64,000 bases of DNA from Escherichia boydii (lineage in GTDB: Bacteria > Pseudomonadota > Gammaproteobacteria > Enterobacterales > Enterobacteriaceae), in assembly GCA_041890495.1 (NCBI GenBank), contig CP169086.1:2108001-2172000 (forward strand), read 5' to 3'. A model generated the notes under the pieces. That model saw only the letters and a program-made list of their open reading frames with translations, did not search any database and was not told the origin of the DNA. A program made the translations under genes and the position numbers. This document shows positions 18,195 to 26,997 of this stretch, piece by piece; within the stretch, counting starts at the first letter, position 1; the number at the start of each line of letters is the position of its first letter.

Positions 18195-19672
18195 TACGCA
18201 TCCCCTCCGCGTTCGGCGGTGACGCGCATCACCTCTTCCAGCGAGGTCACGCCGGAGATCACCTTCAGCAGGCCGTTTTCGCGCAGGCTGTAGGCCTCTT
18301 TGAAAAGCTGCGTTTCGATGGACATTTCATCTTTATCTTCATGGATCGCACGGCGCATGGCGCTGTCGACCACCAGAAATTCATGGATGCCTGCGCGTCC
18401 CTGGTAGCCGCTCTGGCGACACTGTTCACAGCCCACGGCGCGATAAATCGCTTTCGGCGGCGTTTCCATAAAGGTGAACAGCGCTTTCTCATTGTCATCC
18501 AGCGGACTGGTCGTGCGACAGTGCGGACACAGCCGACGCACCAGACGCTGGGCAATGACGCCAAGCAGCGACGAACCAATTAAAAATGACTCCAGTCCCA
18601 TATCACGCAGACGGGTAATAGCGCCCGCGGCACTGTTGGTGTGCAGCGTGGACATCACCAGGTGACCGGTGAGCGAGGCCTGTACCGCGATTTGCGCGGT
18701 TTCGCCGTCACGAATTTCCCCGATCATCACCACGTCCGGGTCCTGGCGCAGAATGGCGCGCAGCCCGCGTGCAAAGGTCATATCCACGCGTGGGTTGACC
18801 TGGGTCTGCCCTACGCCTTCCAGTTCATACTCGATCGGATCTTCCACGGTCAGAATGTTGCGTTCATGACCGTTAAGCGCCGACAGCAGCGCGTACAGGG
18901 TGGTACTTTTCCCCGAACCGGTCGGGCCGGTCACCAGGATGATGCCGTGCGGACGTTCAATCAGTCCTTTTAGCTTCACCAGCTCTTCGTCAATCAGACC
19001 GAGCTTGTTGATGTCCGGCTTAAGGTTGCTTTTGTCCAGCAGACGCATTACCACGCGTTCGCCGTACTGAGACGGAATAGTAGAGACACGCACGTCAATG
19101 GCCTTACGACCAATGCGCAGAGATATACGACCGTCCTGGGGGAGACGTTTTTCGGCGATGTCCAGTTTGGACATCACCTTGATACGCGACACCAGCAGCG
19201 GCGCGAGCTTGCGCGCCGGCTGCAGCACCGGACGCAGCACGCCGTCAACGCGAAAACGAATGCTCAGGGTGCGCTCGAAGGTCTCGATATGGATATCGGA
19301 AGCCCCCTCTTTCACCGCTTCGCCCATAATGGCGTTGATCAGGCGGATCACCGGCGAGTTCTCGTCATTATCGAGCAGATCTTCGTTGTCAGGGATCTCC
19401 TCGGTTAACGCCATCAGGTCAATATCGGCGTCCATGTCGTCCACCAGCTGCTGCGAGACGCCGCTGTTCTGCTGCCAGATGTTGGTCAGCAGTTCGTCAA
19501 ACGCTTCCGCCGTCAGGATCGTCGGGGCATAGGAGCGCCCCAGCACGCGGCGCATCTCCAGCAGAGCATACGCCTGCGCATCCTCGCGGATATAAACCTC
19601 GTCGTTATAGAACAGGACCCCGTTCTCTTTCGCCCAGGTGCTGGTACAGAGCGCATTACTCATCTCGGTCAT
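18194..19672 (-). CDS. gspE: type II secretion ATPase GspE
   Basis: A 492-residue hexameric traffic ATPase. Visible motifs are Walker A GPTGSGKST (249-257), the Asp box VEDPIE (276-281), Walker B DPDVVMIGE (311-319), and the zinc-binding tetracysteine CPHC (382-385) and CEQC (415-418). The ATG at 19672 is used; ATG at 19663 would remove three residues. The gene follows gspD closely. It powers pseudopilus assembly from the cytoplasm. Confidence 0.96.
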   Translation of the reverse strand: MTEMSNALCTSTWAKENGVLFYNDEVYIREDAQAYALLEMRRVLGRSYAPTILTAEAFDELLTNIWQQNSGVSQQLVDDMDADIDLMALTEEIPDNEDLLDNDENSPVIRLINAIMGEAVKEGASDIHIETFERTLSIRFRVDGVLRPVLQPARKLAPLLVSRIKVMSKLDIAEKRLPQDGRISLRIGRKAIDVRVSTIPSQYGERVVMRLLDKSNLKPDINKLGLIDEELVKLKGLIERPHGIILVTGPTGSGKSTTLYALLSALNGHERNILTVEDPIEYELEGVGQTQVNPRVDMTFARGLRAILRQDPDVVMIGEIRDGETAQIAVQASLTGHLVMSTLHTNSAAGAITRLRDMGLESFLIGSSLLGVIAQRLVRRLCPHCRTTSPLDDNEKALFTFMETPPKAIYRAVGCEQCRQSGYQGRAGIHEFLVVDSAMRRAIHEDKDEMSIETQLFKEAYSLRENGLLKVISGVTSLEEVMRVTAERGGDA

Positions 19673-19728
19673 GTCGCTTGCGCCTTATTCTTTAAACGGG
19701 TTGCGGGACGACACCGGCGCACTGGCGC

Positions 19729-21615
19729 TTACCGGCGCGGCGCGGCGCGGCTCTGGGACGGATAGGCTGGCAGTATCGGTGAATCAGAATTCTCTACGAT
19801 GCCCAGCTTGTGCTCTTCCATACGCTGCTGCTGACGCGCCTGGATCTGATCGTATTTCTCTTTCGACGTCGCGCTGTAATTGTCATCGTCGCGCAGTACG
19901 GTAGTGTGGATAAACACCATCAGGTTACGTTTGGCGCTGTCCTGGGAGGTATAGCGGAACAACTGGCCTACCACCGGAATATCGCCCAACAGCGGCACTT
20001 TAGAGACCGACTGTTTGGTGACGTTTTCCATCAAACCACCCAACACCACCGTCTGCCCGCTGTGGACCATCACTTCGTTGTTGATGGTGCGGGTGTTGAA
20101 CGTTGGGCCCAGGCTGGCATCGGCCGTCGAGTTGTTATCAACGCTGGAAACTTCCTGTTCGATCTTCAGATGGATCATGTCGCCATCGTTGATCTGCGGT
20201 ACGATTTTCAGCTTCGTACCGACGGTTTTACGTTCCACCGAGTTAAAGACGTTATCGCCGCTGGTGGTCTGTGAACCGGAGAGTACTGGTACATCCTGAC
20301 CGACGTTGAACGACGCCTCTTTGTTATCCAGCGTCACCACGCTCGGTGTCGACAGAATGTCGTTTTTGCCGTTAGTGGACAACGCCGTCATCAGCGCGCC
20401 AAAGTCGCCGTTAAAGAAACCGGTCGCCAGGCCCGTATAGCTGCCAATGACTTTTGACTTCTTGATCTGGCTAATCGGCAGACCGGTAGAACCAAACTGA
20501 ACCCCACCGTGCTTACTTGTCCACTGCACGCCCAGATCCAGACCGTTACCGTCCTGAACTTCGGCGATGATCGCCTCCACCAGTACCTGCGGACGGCGAA
20601 TATCCAGCTTGTCGATCACTTTCTCCAGCGAATTCATGACGTTTGGCTGGGCGGTGATCACCAGCGAATTGGTAGACTCATCGGCGGAAATATTCAGATC
20701 GCCTGCCATCGGCGCGGCTTTGCTCTTGCCACCGCCAACTTTATCCTTCAATTGCTCGCCGATCCCCGTCAGCACCGGCACCACTTTGCTGGCGTTGGCG
20801 TATTTCAGGTAGAAGACGCGGGTGTTGCCCTCGTTGTTCTGCTCGCGATCGAGCTGGGAGATCAGCATTCGGGTGCGCTGACGCGCGTCCGGGCTGCCGC
20901 TGATTACCAGGCTGTTGGTTTCATCGTCGGCGACCACTTTGGTCGCCAGCTGCGGGGCGTTTTGACCTTTCTGCTCTTCGTTGTTGAGGTTGTTCAACAT
21001 GTCAGAAAGCGCTTTGGCCGAGGCAAAACGCAGTGGCACGATTTCACGGCGCTGGACGCCGCTTTGGTCCACACGCTGCACCAGATCCACCAGACGGTTA
21101 ACCACCGAGGCTTTGCCGGTTAACAGCAGCACGTTTGACGGTTCAAAATGGACCACGTTGCCGATGCCGGAGGCGTCGTTCAGCTGACGCAACAGGGGGG
21201 CCAGCTCACGTACCGGGACGTTCTCCATTCGCACCACGCGGGTGATGACTTCGTCGCCTTTGCCAGGGTTTTTGCTGTCGGCAATCGGTGCGCCCGACAT
21301 GCGCGCCACCGAAGAGCGCACGACTTTCACCATCCCGTTATCCATCGGAATCACCGACAGACCATAGAGATCTAGCACGCTCAGGAAGAACTGGTAATAT
21401 TCATCTTCCGTCAGTACGTTGTAGGTGCGAACCGACACCGTTCCCTGAACGGAAGGATCGACCAGAATGGTTTTATTGAGGTTACGCCCGACGGTATCGA
21501 TAAATTCGCGGACATCGGTATTTTTAAAACTGGCGCTAAAGTTCGCCGCGAACAGCGAACCAGAATATAACGACAATGCGGTTAGCGCTACGCACGCCCA
21601 TGGAAATTTCTTCAT
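19729..21615 (-). CDS. gspD: type II secretion secretin GspD
   Basis: A 628-residue outer-membrane secretin with a signal peptide (about 1-23, LFA), periplasmic N0-N3 domains (about 25-330) and a C-terminal secretin channel (about 340-590) with the conserved VPLLGDIPVVGQLF. It ends in a short Ser/Pro/Ala/Arg-rich tail, where a (GGCGC)x3 run lies 5 bp upstream of the stop. Dropping one 5-bp unit would extend the tail by about 15 residues to an NPFKE end at 19685, 12 bp before gspE. The present stop may therefore be a slippage product. No pilotin gene is seen nearby. Confidence 0.94.
   Translation of the reverse strand: MKKFPWACVALTALSLYSGSLFAANFSASFKNTDVREFIDTVGRNLNKTILVDPSVQGTVSVRTYNVLTEDEYYQFFLSVLDLYGLSVIPMDNGMVKVVRSSVARMSGAPIADSKNPGKGDEVITRVVRMENVPVRELAPLLRQLNDASGIGNVVHFEPSNVLLLTGKASVVNRLVDLVQRVDQSGVQRREIVPLRFASAKALSDMLNNLNNEEQKGQNAPQLATKVVADDETNSLVISGSPDARQRTRMLISQLDREQNNEGNTRVFYLKYANASKVVPVLTGIGEQLKDKVGGGKSKAAPMAGDLNISADESTNSLVITAQPNVMNSLEKVIDKLDIRRPQVLVEAIIAEVQDGNGLDLGVQWTSKHGGVQFGSTGLPISQIKKSKVIGSYTGLATGFFNGDFGALMTALSTNGKNDILSTPSVVTLDNKEASFNVGQDVPVLSGSQTTSGDNVFNSVERKTVGTKLKIVPQINDGDMIHLKIEQEVSSVDNNSTADASLGPTFNTRTINNEVMVHSGQTVVLGGLMENVTKQSVSKVPLLGDIPVVGQLFRYTSQDSAKRNLMVFIHTTVLRDDDNYSATSKEKYDQIQARQQQRMEEHKLGIVENSDSPILPAYPSQSRAAPRR
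19734..19750. repeat. GGCGC x3 pentanucleotide repeat at gspD 3' end
   Basis: Three perfect GGCGC units followed by GG lie inside the last codons of gspD. A 5-bp unit is not a multiple of three, so a change in copy number switches the reading frame of the GspD C-terminus. Confidence 0.9.
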
Positions 21616-21628
21616 GTCTGTACACTTA

Positions 21629-22402
21629 TTAATTGTTTAGAACATTGACCCGAATATTTTCAAGGTGAGCGTGACGCCGAATAACGACATCCGCCTCTTT
21701 CATTTTTGACCAGCGGGCAACGAGCTCTTTTGCCTGCGCCTCTTTAGTCATATCCACATCGTCAACTTTTACCACCACATCACCTTTTTCCAGGCCAGCA
21801 TGGCTGTAGAAAGGCGACGCATTGCGTGGATTAATGTTGTAGCCTTCCAGCTGGCCTTTTTCGATTAATGGCTTTAACACCAGATAATCATCCAGATGCA
21901 GATTATCCAGCCCTGCATCTTTCTTCGATTTGGTTACCGGGGCGCTGTCAACGCCGCCTTTGAAATAGTCTGGTTTTTTAAGTGAAATAACCTGCGGTGC
22001 ACCTTCATAATTCACCACCACATTATCAGGATGAATTTCGGCAATATAAGCATTGTCAAAACCAGCGAGCATTTCGCCCTCGCGATAGCTCTTTTGTCCG
22101 GCGGGGGTTTTTATCACCGCAAAGGACAGCCAGGCATCATCGCTGCTGAGAATACCTTCGATTTCCGCACTGAGCGGCTTTTTCACCGCCGCTGGCTGTT
22201 TCGCTGGCATCACCGCCGGAGAAAAAAGTACAAACTGAGTTTCATCGTGACTTTTTTTGTGCATATTCTTTTTTGAATCAGATAACCTGTTCGTCACTTT
22301 TTTATAATCTTTATAAACCATATACCCTTGCTGGCCGCAGAAAATAAGCAGCACAAACATGACGCAGGGCATAATCAATTGAGTAACAAATGACATCCGC
22401 AT
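21629..22402 (-). CDS. gspC: type II secretion inner-membrane protein GspC
   Basis: A 257-residue bitopic protein with a transmembrane segment (about 8-28), a homology region (about 60-150) that contacts the secretin N0 domain, and a C-terminal PDZ domain (about 170-255, with YNINPRNASPFYSHAGLEKGDVV). GspC couples the inner platform to GspD and helps select substrates. It is the first gene of the minus-strand gsp operon, 13 bp upstream of gspD. Confidence 0.93.
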   Translation of the reverse strand: MRMSFVTQLIMPCVMFVLLIFCGQQGYMVYKDYKKVTNRLSDSKKNMHKKSHDETQFVLFSPAVMPAKQPAAVKKPLSAEIEGILSSDDAWLSFAVIKTPAGQKSYREGEMLAGFDNAYIAEIHPDNVVVNYEGAPQVISLKKPDYFKGGVDSAPVTKSKKDAGLDNLHLDDYLVLKPLIEKGQLEGYNINPRNASPFYSHAGLEKGDVVVKVDDVDMTKEAQAKELVARWSKMKEADVVIRRHAHLENIRVNVLNN

Positions 22403-22660
22403 TTTTTAACGAGCCTTTCTGCCAGTCAGTAATTCACAGCACAGGGCTGTATGAGTGAGTGATGTAAATACTAATGTGTTTCCTCGCTCCCGCCCATTCA
22501 CACTTCCGCTAACAATAATTTAGAAAAATATTGATCGTTAAATAAACCTATGATAGGAGCGCAGACAGAATATTTTTATCCTGCATTTAAATTGCCCCTT
22601 TCGCCTATCTCCTTTACTTTTCCGGCTCCTTGTTAAGAATGAAAGAGACGGTAATACGCT
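22403..22660. promoter_or_regulatory. divergent gspC / gspA intergenic region
   Basis: This AT-rich 258-bp region separates the two divergent gsp operons and must hold promoters for both. I could not assign convincing -35/-10 boxes or an operator. It is a candidate site for the nearby IprA-like regulator or for H-NS-type silencing. Confidence 0.5.
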
Positions 22661-24235
22661 ATGTATATGCGCCATTTTAATTTCACTACCCAGCCTTTCC
22701 GGGCTATCACCCGAGTGCCTGGTGATTTTTTTGTTCCATATCATCAGGATGTGTTCGGTTTGCTGAAAGAGAAGTGCCAGACAACAGGCGTCACTGCGCT
22801 CTTTAGCGACGACAGCTATCTCGCCTCGCAGTTTTGCGATGCGCTGAAAAAGCATGACGGCACGCTTCTTGCCATTAACGCCTTCCCGAAACTCAGCGCC
22901 AGCGGTCTGCTCTATAAACTCAACTCCACCACTAAAGAGAGCAAAACCCGGATCCAGGCTATTGATACCGTGCTGCGTCAGTGGCAGGACGAGATGCTGT
23001 CCTGCAAAACCACACGTAAAGTGCTGGTCATTTCGCATATTCAGTCGATGAAAGCGAATTGCCATGATGCACTGTCCATGTTGTTAACCCGCGCGCAGGA
23101 GCTGGATGTGCCTCTGTCGGTTGTACTGATGGGATCGGCCGACCAGGAAGCCCCACTCCAGCAGTCCGGGTTACGTGAATATCTTCATACGCATCACACG
23201 CTCCGGCCCCTCACCTGCCGCGAGTCCCTGAGCTATGTTCAGGCCCAGTGTGAAGCGCATGGCAGCGACGCGACGCCGTTCACCCGGGCCCGCGTGCGCA
23301 AGATGCATGTTCTGACCAAAGGACAGACAGGCAAAATTAACGAGCTGGCGCACCTTGCGATGCTGGCCGCCTGGACCGAGCGTTCAGCGCAGGTATCGCC
23401 GCGCCATCTGCGCCTCGCCGCAGGAGAAGTTCTGCCGGCGAAACCGAAGGGTAAACGCCTTGCCGTTATGGGCCTTTTTGCCTCCGTGCTGTTTGCCGCC
23501 TGCGGCTGGGCATTGATGCCCACCATTACCGCCAGACTGCCGGTACAGCTCCCCGTGATGGCCAGCTGGAAACCGCAGGCGCCAAAAACCGACGCCCCAA
23601 CGGTGCCGGTTATTGATAATGAAGTGGTGAATAAGCCCGATGCGATGCATCAGCTCTATACCATGTGGGGCTATGACGCCACGATGGAAGAGGCGGTCTG
23701 CCAGAACGCCGGGAGGGTCAACCTGATGTGTAAGGAGGGCAGCGCTCCGCTTGAGGAGCTGGCAAAAGAGGGTTACCCGTGGATCGGCGAGATCAAAACA
23801 GGCGATCACCTGAACTATGCCGTGGTGGCCAGAGTAGATGATAACTCGCTGGATTTACTGATGAATAATCGCACCTGGCAGGTGAGCCGCAGCTGGTTTA
23901 ACCAGCATGCAACGGGCAATTACACCCAGTTGCACCGCCTTACGCCGCAGGGGAAAGATGCCGTGAGCGCCGAAAGCAGCGCCAAAGATCTGGGCTGGAT
24001 GGATCAGCAGCTTAGCCTGGCGCTGAATCTGCCCGAAACCCACACAAAGGCGTGGACGGCCGAACTGATGCAGCGCACCCGCGAGTTTCAGCAGAAAATG
24101 CATCTGCATGTGGACGGGATTGCGGGTGAAGATACATTGATGCAGTTAATGCGTGAAACCAGGACTACGCCAAGCGTACTTATTCAGCCCACAAATACAT
24201 CTGCGACCCCCACCGCGCAGGAGATGCATTCATAA
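22661..24235 (+). CDS. gspA: type II secretion accessory protein GspA, P-loop degenerate
   Basis: A 524-residue ExeA/GspA-type protein. It has an N-terminal AAA-like domain (about 1-250), a transmembrane helix (about 267-288), a C39-peptidase-like region (about 330-425) and a C-terminal peptidoglycan-binding domain (about 445-500). With GspB it remodels or anchors to peptidoglycan so the secretin can assemble. Where ATPase homologues have a GxxGxGK P-loop, this protein reads TALFSDDSYLASQF (45-58), and the Walker B place reads VLVISHIQS. Nucleotide hydrolysis is therefore doubtful. It overlaps gspB by one base (TAATG). Confidence 0.88.
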   Translation: MYMRHFNFTTQPFRAITRVPGDFFVPYHQDVFGLLKEKCQTTGVTALFSDDSYLASQFCDALKKHDGTLLAINAFPKLSASGLLYKLNSTTKESKTRIQAIDTVLRQWQDEMLSCKTTRKVLVISHIQSMKANCHDALSMLLTRAQELDVPLSVVLMGSADQEAPLQQSGLREYLHTHHTLRPLTCRESLSYVQAQCEAHGSDATPFTRARVRKMHVLTKGQTGKINELAHLAMLAAWTERSAQVSPRHLRLAAGEVLPAKPKGKRLAVMGLFASVLFAACGWALMPTITARLPVQLPVMASWKPQAPKTDAPTVPVIDNEVVNKPDAMHQLYTMWGYDATMEEAVCQNAGRVNLMCKEGSAPLEELAKEGYPWIGEIKTGDHLNYAVVARVDDNSLDLLMNNRTWQVSRSWFNQHATGNYTQLHRLTPQGKDAVSAESSAKDLGWMDQQLSLALNLPETHTKAWTAELMQRTREFQQKMHLHVDGIAGEDTLMQLMRETRTTPSVLIQPTNTSATPTAQEMHS

Positions 24236-24849
24236 TGTCAACGATTACTCTGGCTGCCCAGCGCAGCTATACCCTGAACGCACCGGTCTGGTTTTCTTAC
24301 CGGCGCCCCTCGCTGAAAAAAGTGGTCTGTGCCACCCTGATCTGGGTGGTGGGAATAGTGATGGCGATCGCTGCGGGACTCTACGCTCATCTCTACTGGG
24401 ATCTGCGCCATCCGGTACCTGAGCCAATAAAAGCAAGCGTCGTTAAGCCAGAAACGAAGCTATCGGATATGCATTATGTCTATGTCAGTAAACCGTTCCC
24501 GCAGCCTGAACAAAAGCAAGAACCGGTGTCAAAAGAGATGCCGCCGCTGCAGGAGATGCCCATTGATAGCGGCGATGCCGACTGGCAGCAGGCGCCCGAC
24601 GGTGAAATGCCGCATGATATTTCCCGGGATACATTGCCAGGGACAGAAGTGAACAATTCTGCTATCCCCGAACGGGATAATCCCGGTCAGACAGTTGATG
24701 ACGGGGCGATCAAGGCATTATTGATGAAGGCGTTAAAAGAGCAGGAAAAAGATTATTCGCAGGGAAAAATGCCCGCGCCCCCAGTGGATGAAACCACAAC
24801 AGGAACGCAGGCAAATAATTTACGGAAAGATAGTCCCCCTTTCAGTTAA
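24235..24849 (+). CDS. gspB: type II secretion accessory protein GspB
   Basis: A 204-residue protein with a cytoplasmic N-terminus, one transmembrane segment (about 28-52) and a Pro/Glu-rich periplasmic region, the layout of GspB/OutB/PulB proteins. GspB partners GspA in secretin assembly or peptidoglycan attachment. Sequence conservation is low; the assignment relies on topology and on coupling to gspA. It ends 17 bp before the convergent regulator gene. Confidence 0.8.
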   Translation: MSTITLAAQRSYTLNAPVWFSYRRPSLKKVVCATLIWVVGIVMAIAAGLYAHLYWDLRHPVPEPIKASVVKPETKLSDMHYVYVSKPFPQPEQKQEPVSKEMPPLQEMPIDSGDADWQQAPDGEMPHDISRDTLPGTEVNNSAIPERDNPGQTVDDGAIKALLMKALKEQEKDYSQGKMPAPPVDETTTGTQANNLRKDSPPFS

Positions 24850-24866
24850 AAAGGAGAGAAAAGCAA

Positions 24867-25490
24867 TTAATACTTCTCCGGCAGTGCTGACAAATGCATA
24901 AGACGGCCTTTATTCACCTGAATATAATTACCTTTTTTCAGGTCGGCGAGGATTTTAATAATGGTACTCCGGGCCAGGCTGGTATATTCCTGAATATAGT
25001 CGTAAATATTGATATCGCGCTGATGGTGCACAATCAGTTCGTTAATTTCCAGCAAGAACTCGCGAACAATCGAGTACGCGCTGCGGGCCACCAGCACTTC
25101 GTCACGCTTGCTGAGCAGACAAACGTACCAGGAGAGAACTTTACTCAAGGCTTCCCACAGGTTTTTCTCGCTTATCAGACGGACAAAGTCATCTTTTTTA
25201 ATGGTGCGCACAACGGTAGTGGCACGAACCAGGCCGTACATATGCGTTGAGTTGTAATAAATAGAGGAGAGACCAAAAATACATTTATCCTGTAAGGTGA
25301 ACATACACAGTTCATCCGACTCGCGGCGGAATTCAACTTCACCGCTAACGATAAAATGAATATCTTCGTTGTTCTCGGTACTAATACGCTGCCATTTGCG
25401 TAAGGTTCTTTCTTCAAAACCTTCAGTTGCCGCAATAAGGGCGTCAAGTTCTGCTTGTGGACGGCTATTTTTACTGTAGATACTTAACAT
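24867..25490 (-). CDS. IprA/YaiV-family winged-helix transcriptional regulator
   Basis: A 207-residue protein with an N-terminal cyclic-nucleotide-binding-like fold (about 15-115) and a C-terminal winged helix (about 150-207). Its end, LADLKKGNYIQVNKGRLM, closely resembles the IprA/YaiV pattern. The ATG at 25490 gives the family length; an upstream in-frame ATG at 25535 would add 15 residues. IprA of Salmonella affects peroxide resistance. Here the gene lies convergent to gspAB at the island edge, so control of secretion genes is a plausible inference. It is not the native yaiV locus. Confidence 0.75.
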   Translation of the reverse strand: MLSIYSKNSRPQAELDALIAATEGFEERTLRKWQRISTENNEDIHFIVSGEVEFRRESDELCMFTLQDKCIFGLSSIYYNSTHMYGLVRATTVVRTIKKDDFVRLISEKNLWEALSKVLSWYVCLLSKRDEVLVARSAYSIVREFLLEINELIVHHQRDINIYDYIQEYTSLARSTIIKILADLKKGNYIQVNKGRLMHLSALPEKY

Positions 25491-25732
25491 AGTTATACCT
25501 ATTAATAGTAAATTGAAAAAGGTGAACGTGTGCAATCACAGCGCATAAATGCGTAGTCCATTTAACAAATGTAAAGTAAAGCTAAGGTGTTAGCACATCC
25601 GTATTTCTTATTTGCCGTGCTGATATATTGTCAACCACGTTTGCGAGTAATTTCGACTGAGGAAACTATAAAACATTTGCACCGTGAATGTGATTAAAAA
25701 AAAGTCCAAAAGGAGATCATCTAAAAGTGGAG

Positions 25733-25757
25733 TCGGGTAACCCGAAGGATTACCCCT
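25733..25757 (-). terminator. probable terminator overlapping the amiD stop
   Basis: On the minus strand GGGTAATCC, loop TTC, GGGTTACCC form a 9-bp stem with one G-T pair, starting inside the amiD stop codon region. There is no long T-run, so efficiency is uncertain. Confidence 0.5.
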
Positions 25758-26580
25758 GTCCGTAGCGCTCTAACAGCGCCTCCGCGATAGCCAGCGTTTC
25801 GCGATCGGCCACGCCGTCCCAGCGCGCCGGGCGAAAATGCATCTGAAACGCGACGATCACGCGCTTCTGCTGTGCGTTCGTCATGTTATCGGTCACCTCA
25901 TAGCCGTAGCGCGCGAGCAGATCGAGCAGCACCTTCTGCTCCACGAGCTCATCGCGCGGCTTGCCGTTCAGGTAAAACTCGACACGCGCCGGGTCGGGCC
26001 ATGCGCCAATTCCCTGCCTGGCGAGCGCCTGCCACGGGAACAGCGGGCCTGGATCGTCTTTACGCTGCGGCGCGATGTCCGAATGGGCCACCACATTTTC
26101 AGGTCTGATGTTGTAGCGGGTAATAATGTCTTTGGCGAGCGGCACCAGCGCCGCAATTTGCGCAGGCTCAAACGGCGTAAAATGCTTAACGCCCGACGTT
26201 TTTTGCCAGCCACGGTTCTCCAGCTCAATGCCGACAGACGTATCATTGATGCGGTTGGTGCCGCGCCAGAAGCTGATGCCCGCATGCCAGGCCAGTTCGC
26301 TTTCGGGTACCAGCTGCCAGATGCGCGGCTTACCGTCCGGTGCCGGGGGTTTAGCCGGGATCAAATAGTGAGAGCTGACGTTCTTATCCGTCAGCGTGGC
26401 CAGCGAGCTGTCAAAATCATCCGCGGTGTAGTGGATAACCAGCACCTTGATGCGCGGGTAAGCCGCCTGCGCCTGATGACGCGTATCCAGCTCGTAGGCG
26501 CCTTTGTCGATGATCCCTTTTTCGGCGGCACACCCTGCCAGCAGCAGCGCCAGCAGGAGTGTTGCAAACGAACGCCTCAT
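25750..26580 (-). CDS. amiD: N-acetylmuramoyl-L-alanine amidase AmiD, lipoprotein
   Basis: A 276-residue outer-membrane lipoprotein. The lipobox LLAGC places the lipidated Cys at 17. The Amidase_2 domain has zinc-ligand regions VLVIHYTADD and NVVAHSDIAPQRKDDPG; a C-terminal peptidoglycan-binding-like domain follows (about 205-276). AmiD cleaves the MurNAc-L-Ala bond, including in anhydro-muropeptides. ATGA overlap with ybjQ indicates one transcript. Codon usage and divergence differ from the E. coli-like blocks. Confidence 0.95.
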   Translation of the reverse strand: MRRSFATLLLALLLAGCAAEKGIIDKGAYELDTRHQAQAAYPRIKVLVIHYTADDFDSSLATLTDKNVSSHYLIPAKPPAPDGKPRIWQLVPESELAWHAGISFWRGTNRINDTSVGIELENRGWQKTSGVKHFTPFEPAQIAALVPLAKDIITRYNIRPENVVAHSDIAPQRKDDPGPLFPWQALARQGIGAWPDPARVEFYLNGKPRDELVEQKVLLDLLARYGYEVTDNMTNAQQKRVIVAFQMHFRPARWDGVADRETLAIAEALLERYGQG

Positions 26581-26900
26581 CGGAGAGTTTTCACCGCCGT
26601 ACCGCTTACGCTCACCATCAGCATGCTGGCATCTTTCCCGACCGTTTCGTAGTCGATATCAATCCCCACGACCGCATCCGCGCCGAGGGCTTCCGCCTGC
26701 TCGCCAAGCTCTTTGAAGGCGATTTCGCGCGCTTTGCGCAGCTCTTTTTCGTATGCACCCGAGCGGCCACCTACGATATCGCGGATACCGGCAAAAAAGT
26801 CACGGAAGATATTGGCGCCGAGAATCGCTTCACCGGTGACCACGCCGCAGTACTCGGTAATTGTCTGCCCTTCCAGGGTTGGCGTTGTTGAAAACTGCAT
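26577..26900 (-). CDS. ybjQ: YbjQ/UPF0145 family protein
   Basis: A 107-residue cytoplasmic protein of the UPF0145 (YbjQ) family, recognised by EYCGVVTGEAILGANIFRDFFAGIRDIVGGRSG. Members form small multimers of unknown function. It is upstream of and overlaps amiD, and is divergent from ybjP. Confidence 0.95.
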   Translation of the reverse strand: MQFSTTPTLEGQTITEYCGVVTGEAILGANIFRDFFAGIRDIVGGRSGAYEKELRKAREIAFKELGEQAEALGADAVVGIDIDYETVGKDASMLMVSVSGTAVKTLR

Positions 26901-26997
26901 GGTTTCTCTCCTTCTTTAGCGTTCAATGCCTTAGGCACAGCATTATCGGTTCGTTACGCTATGATTGAAAGGATAGTTAATAAATAAGGAAATCAAC

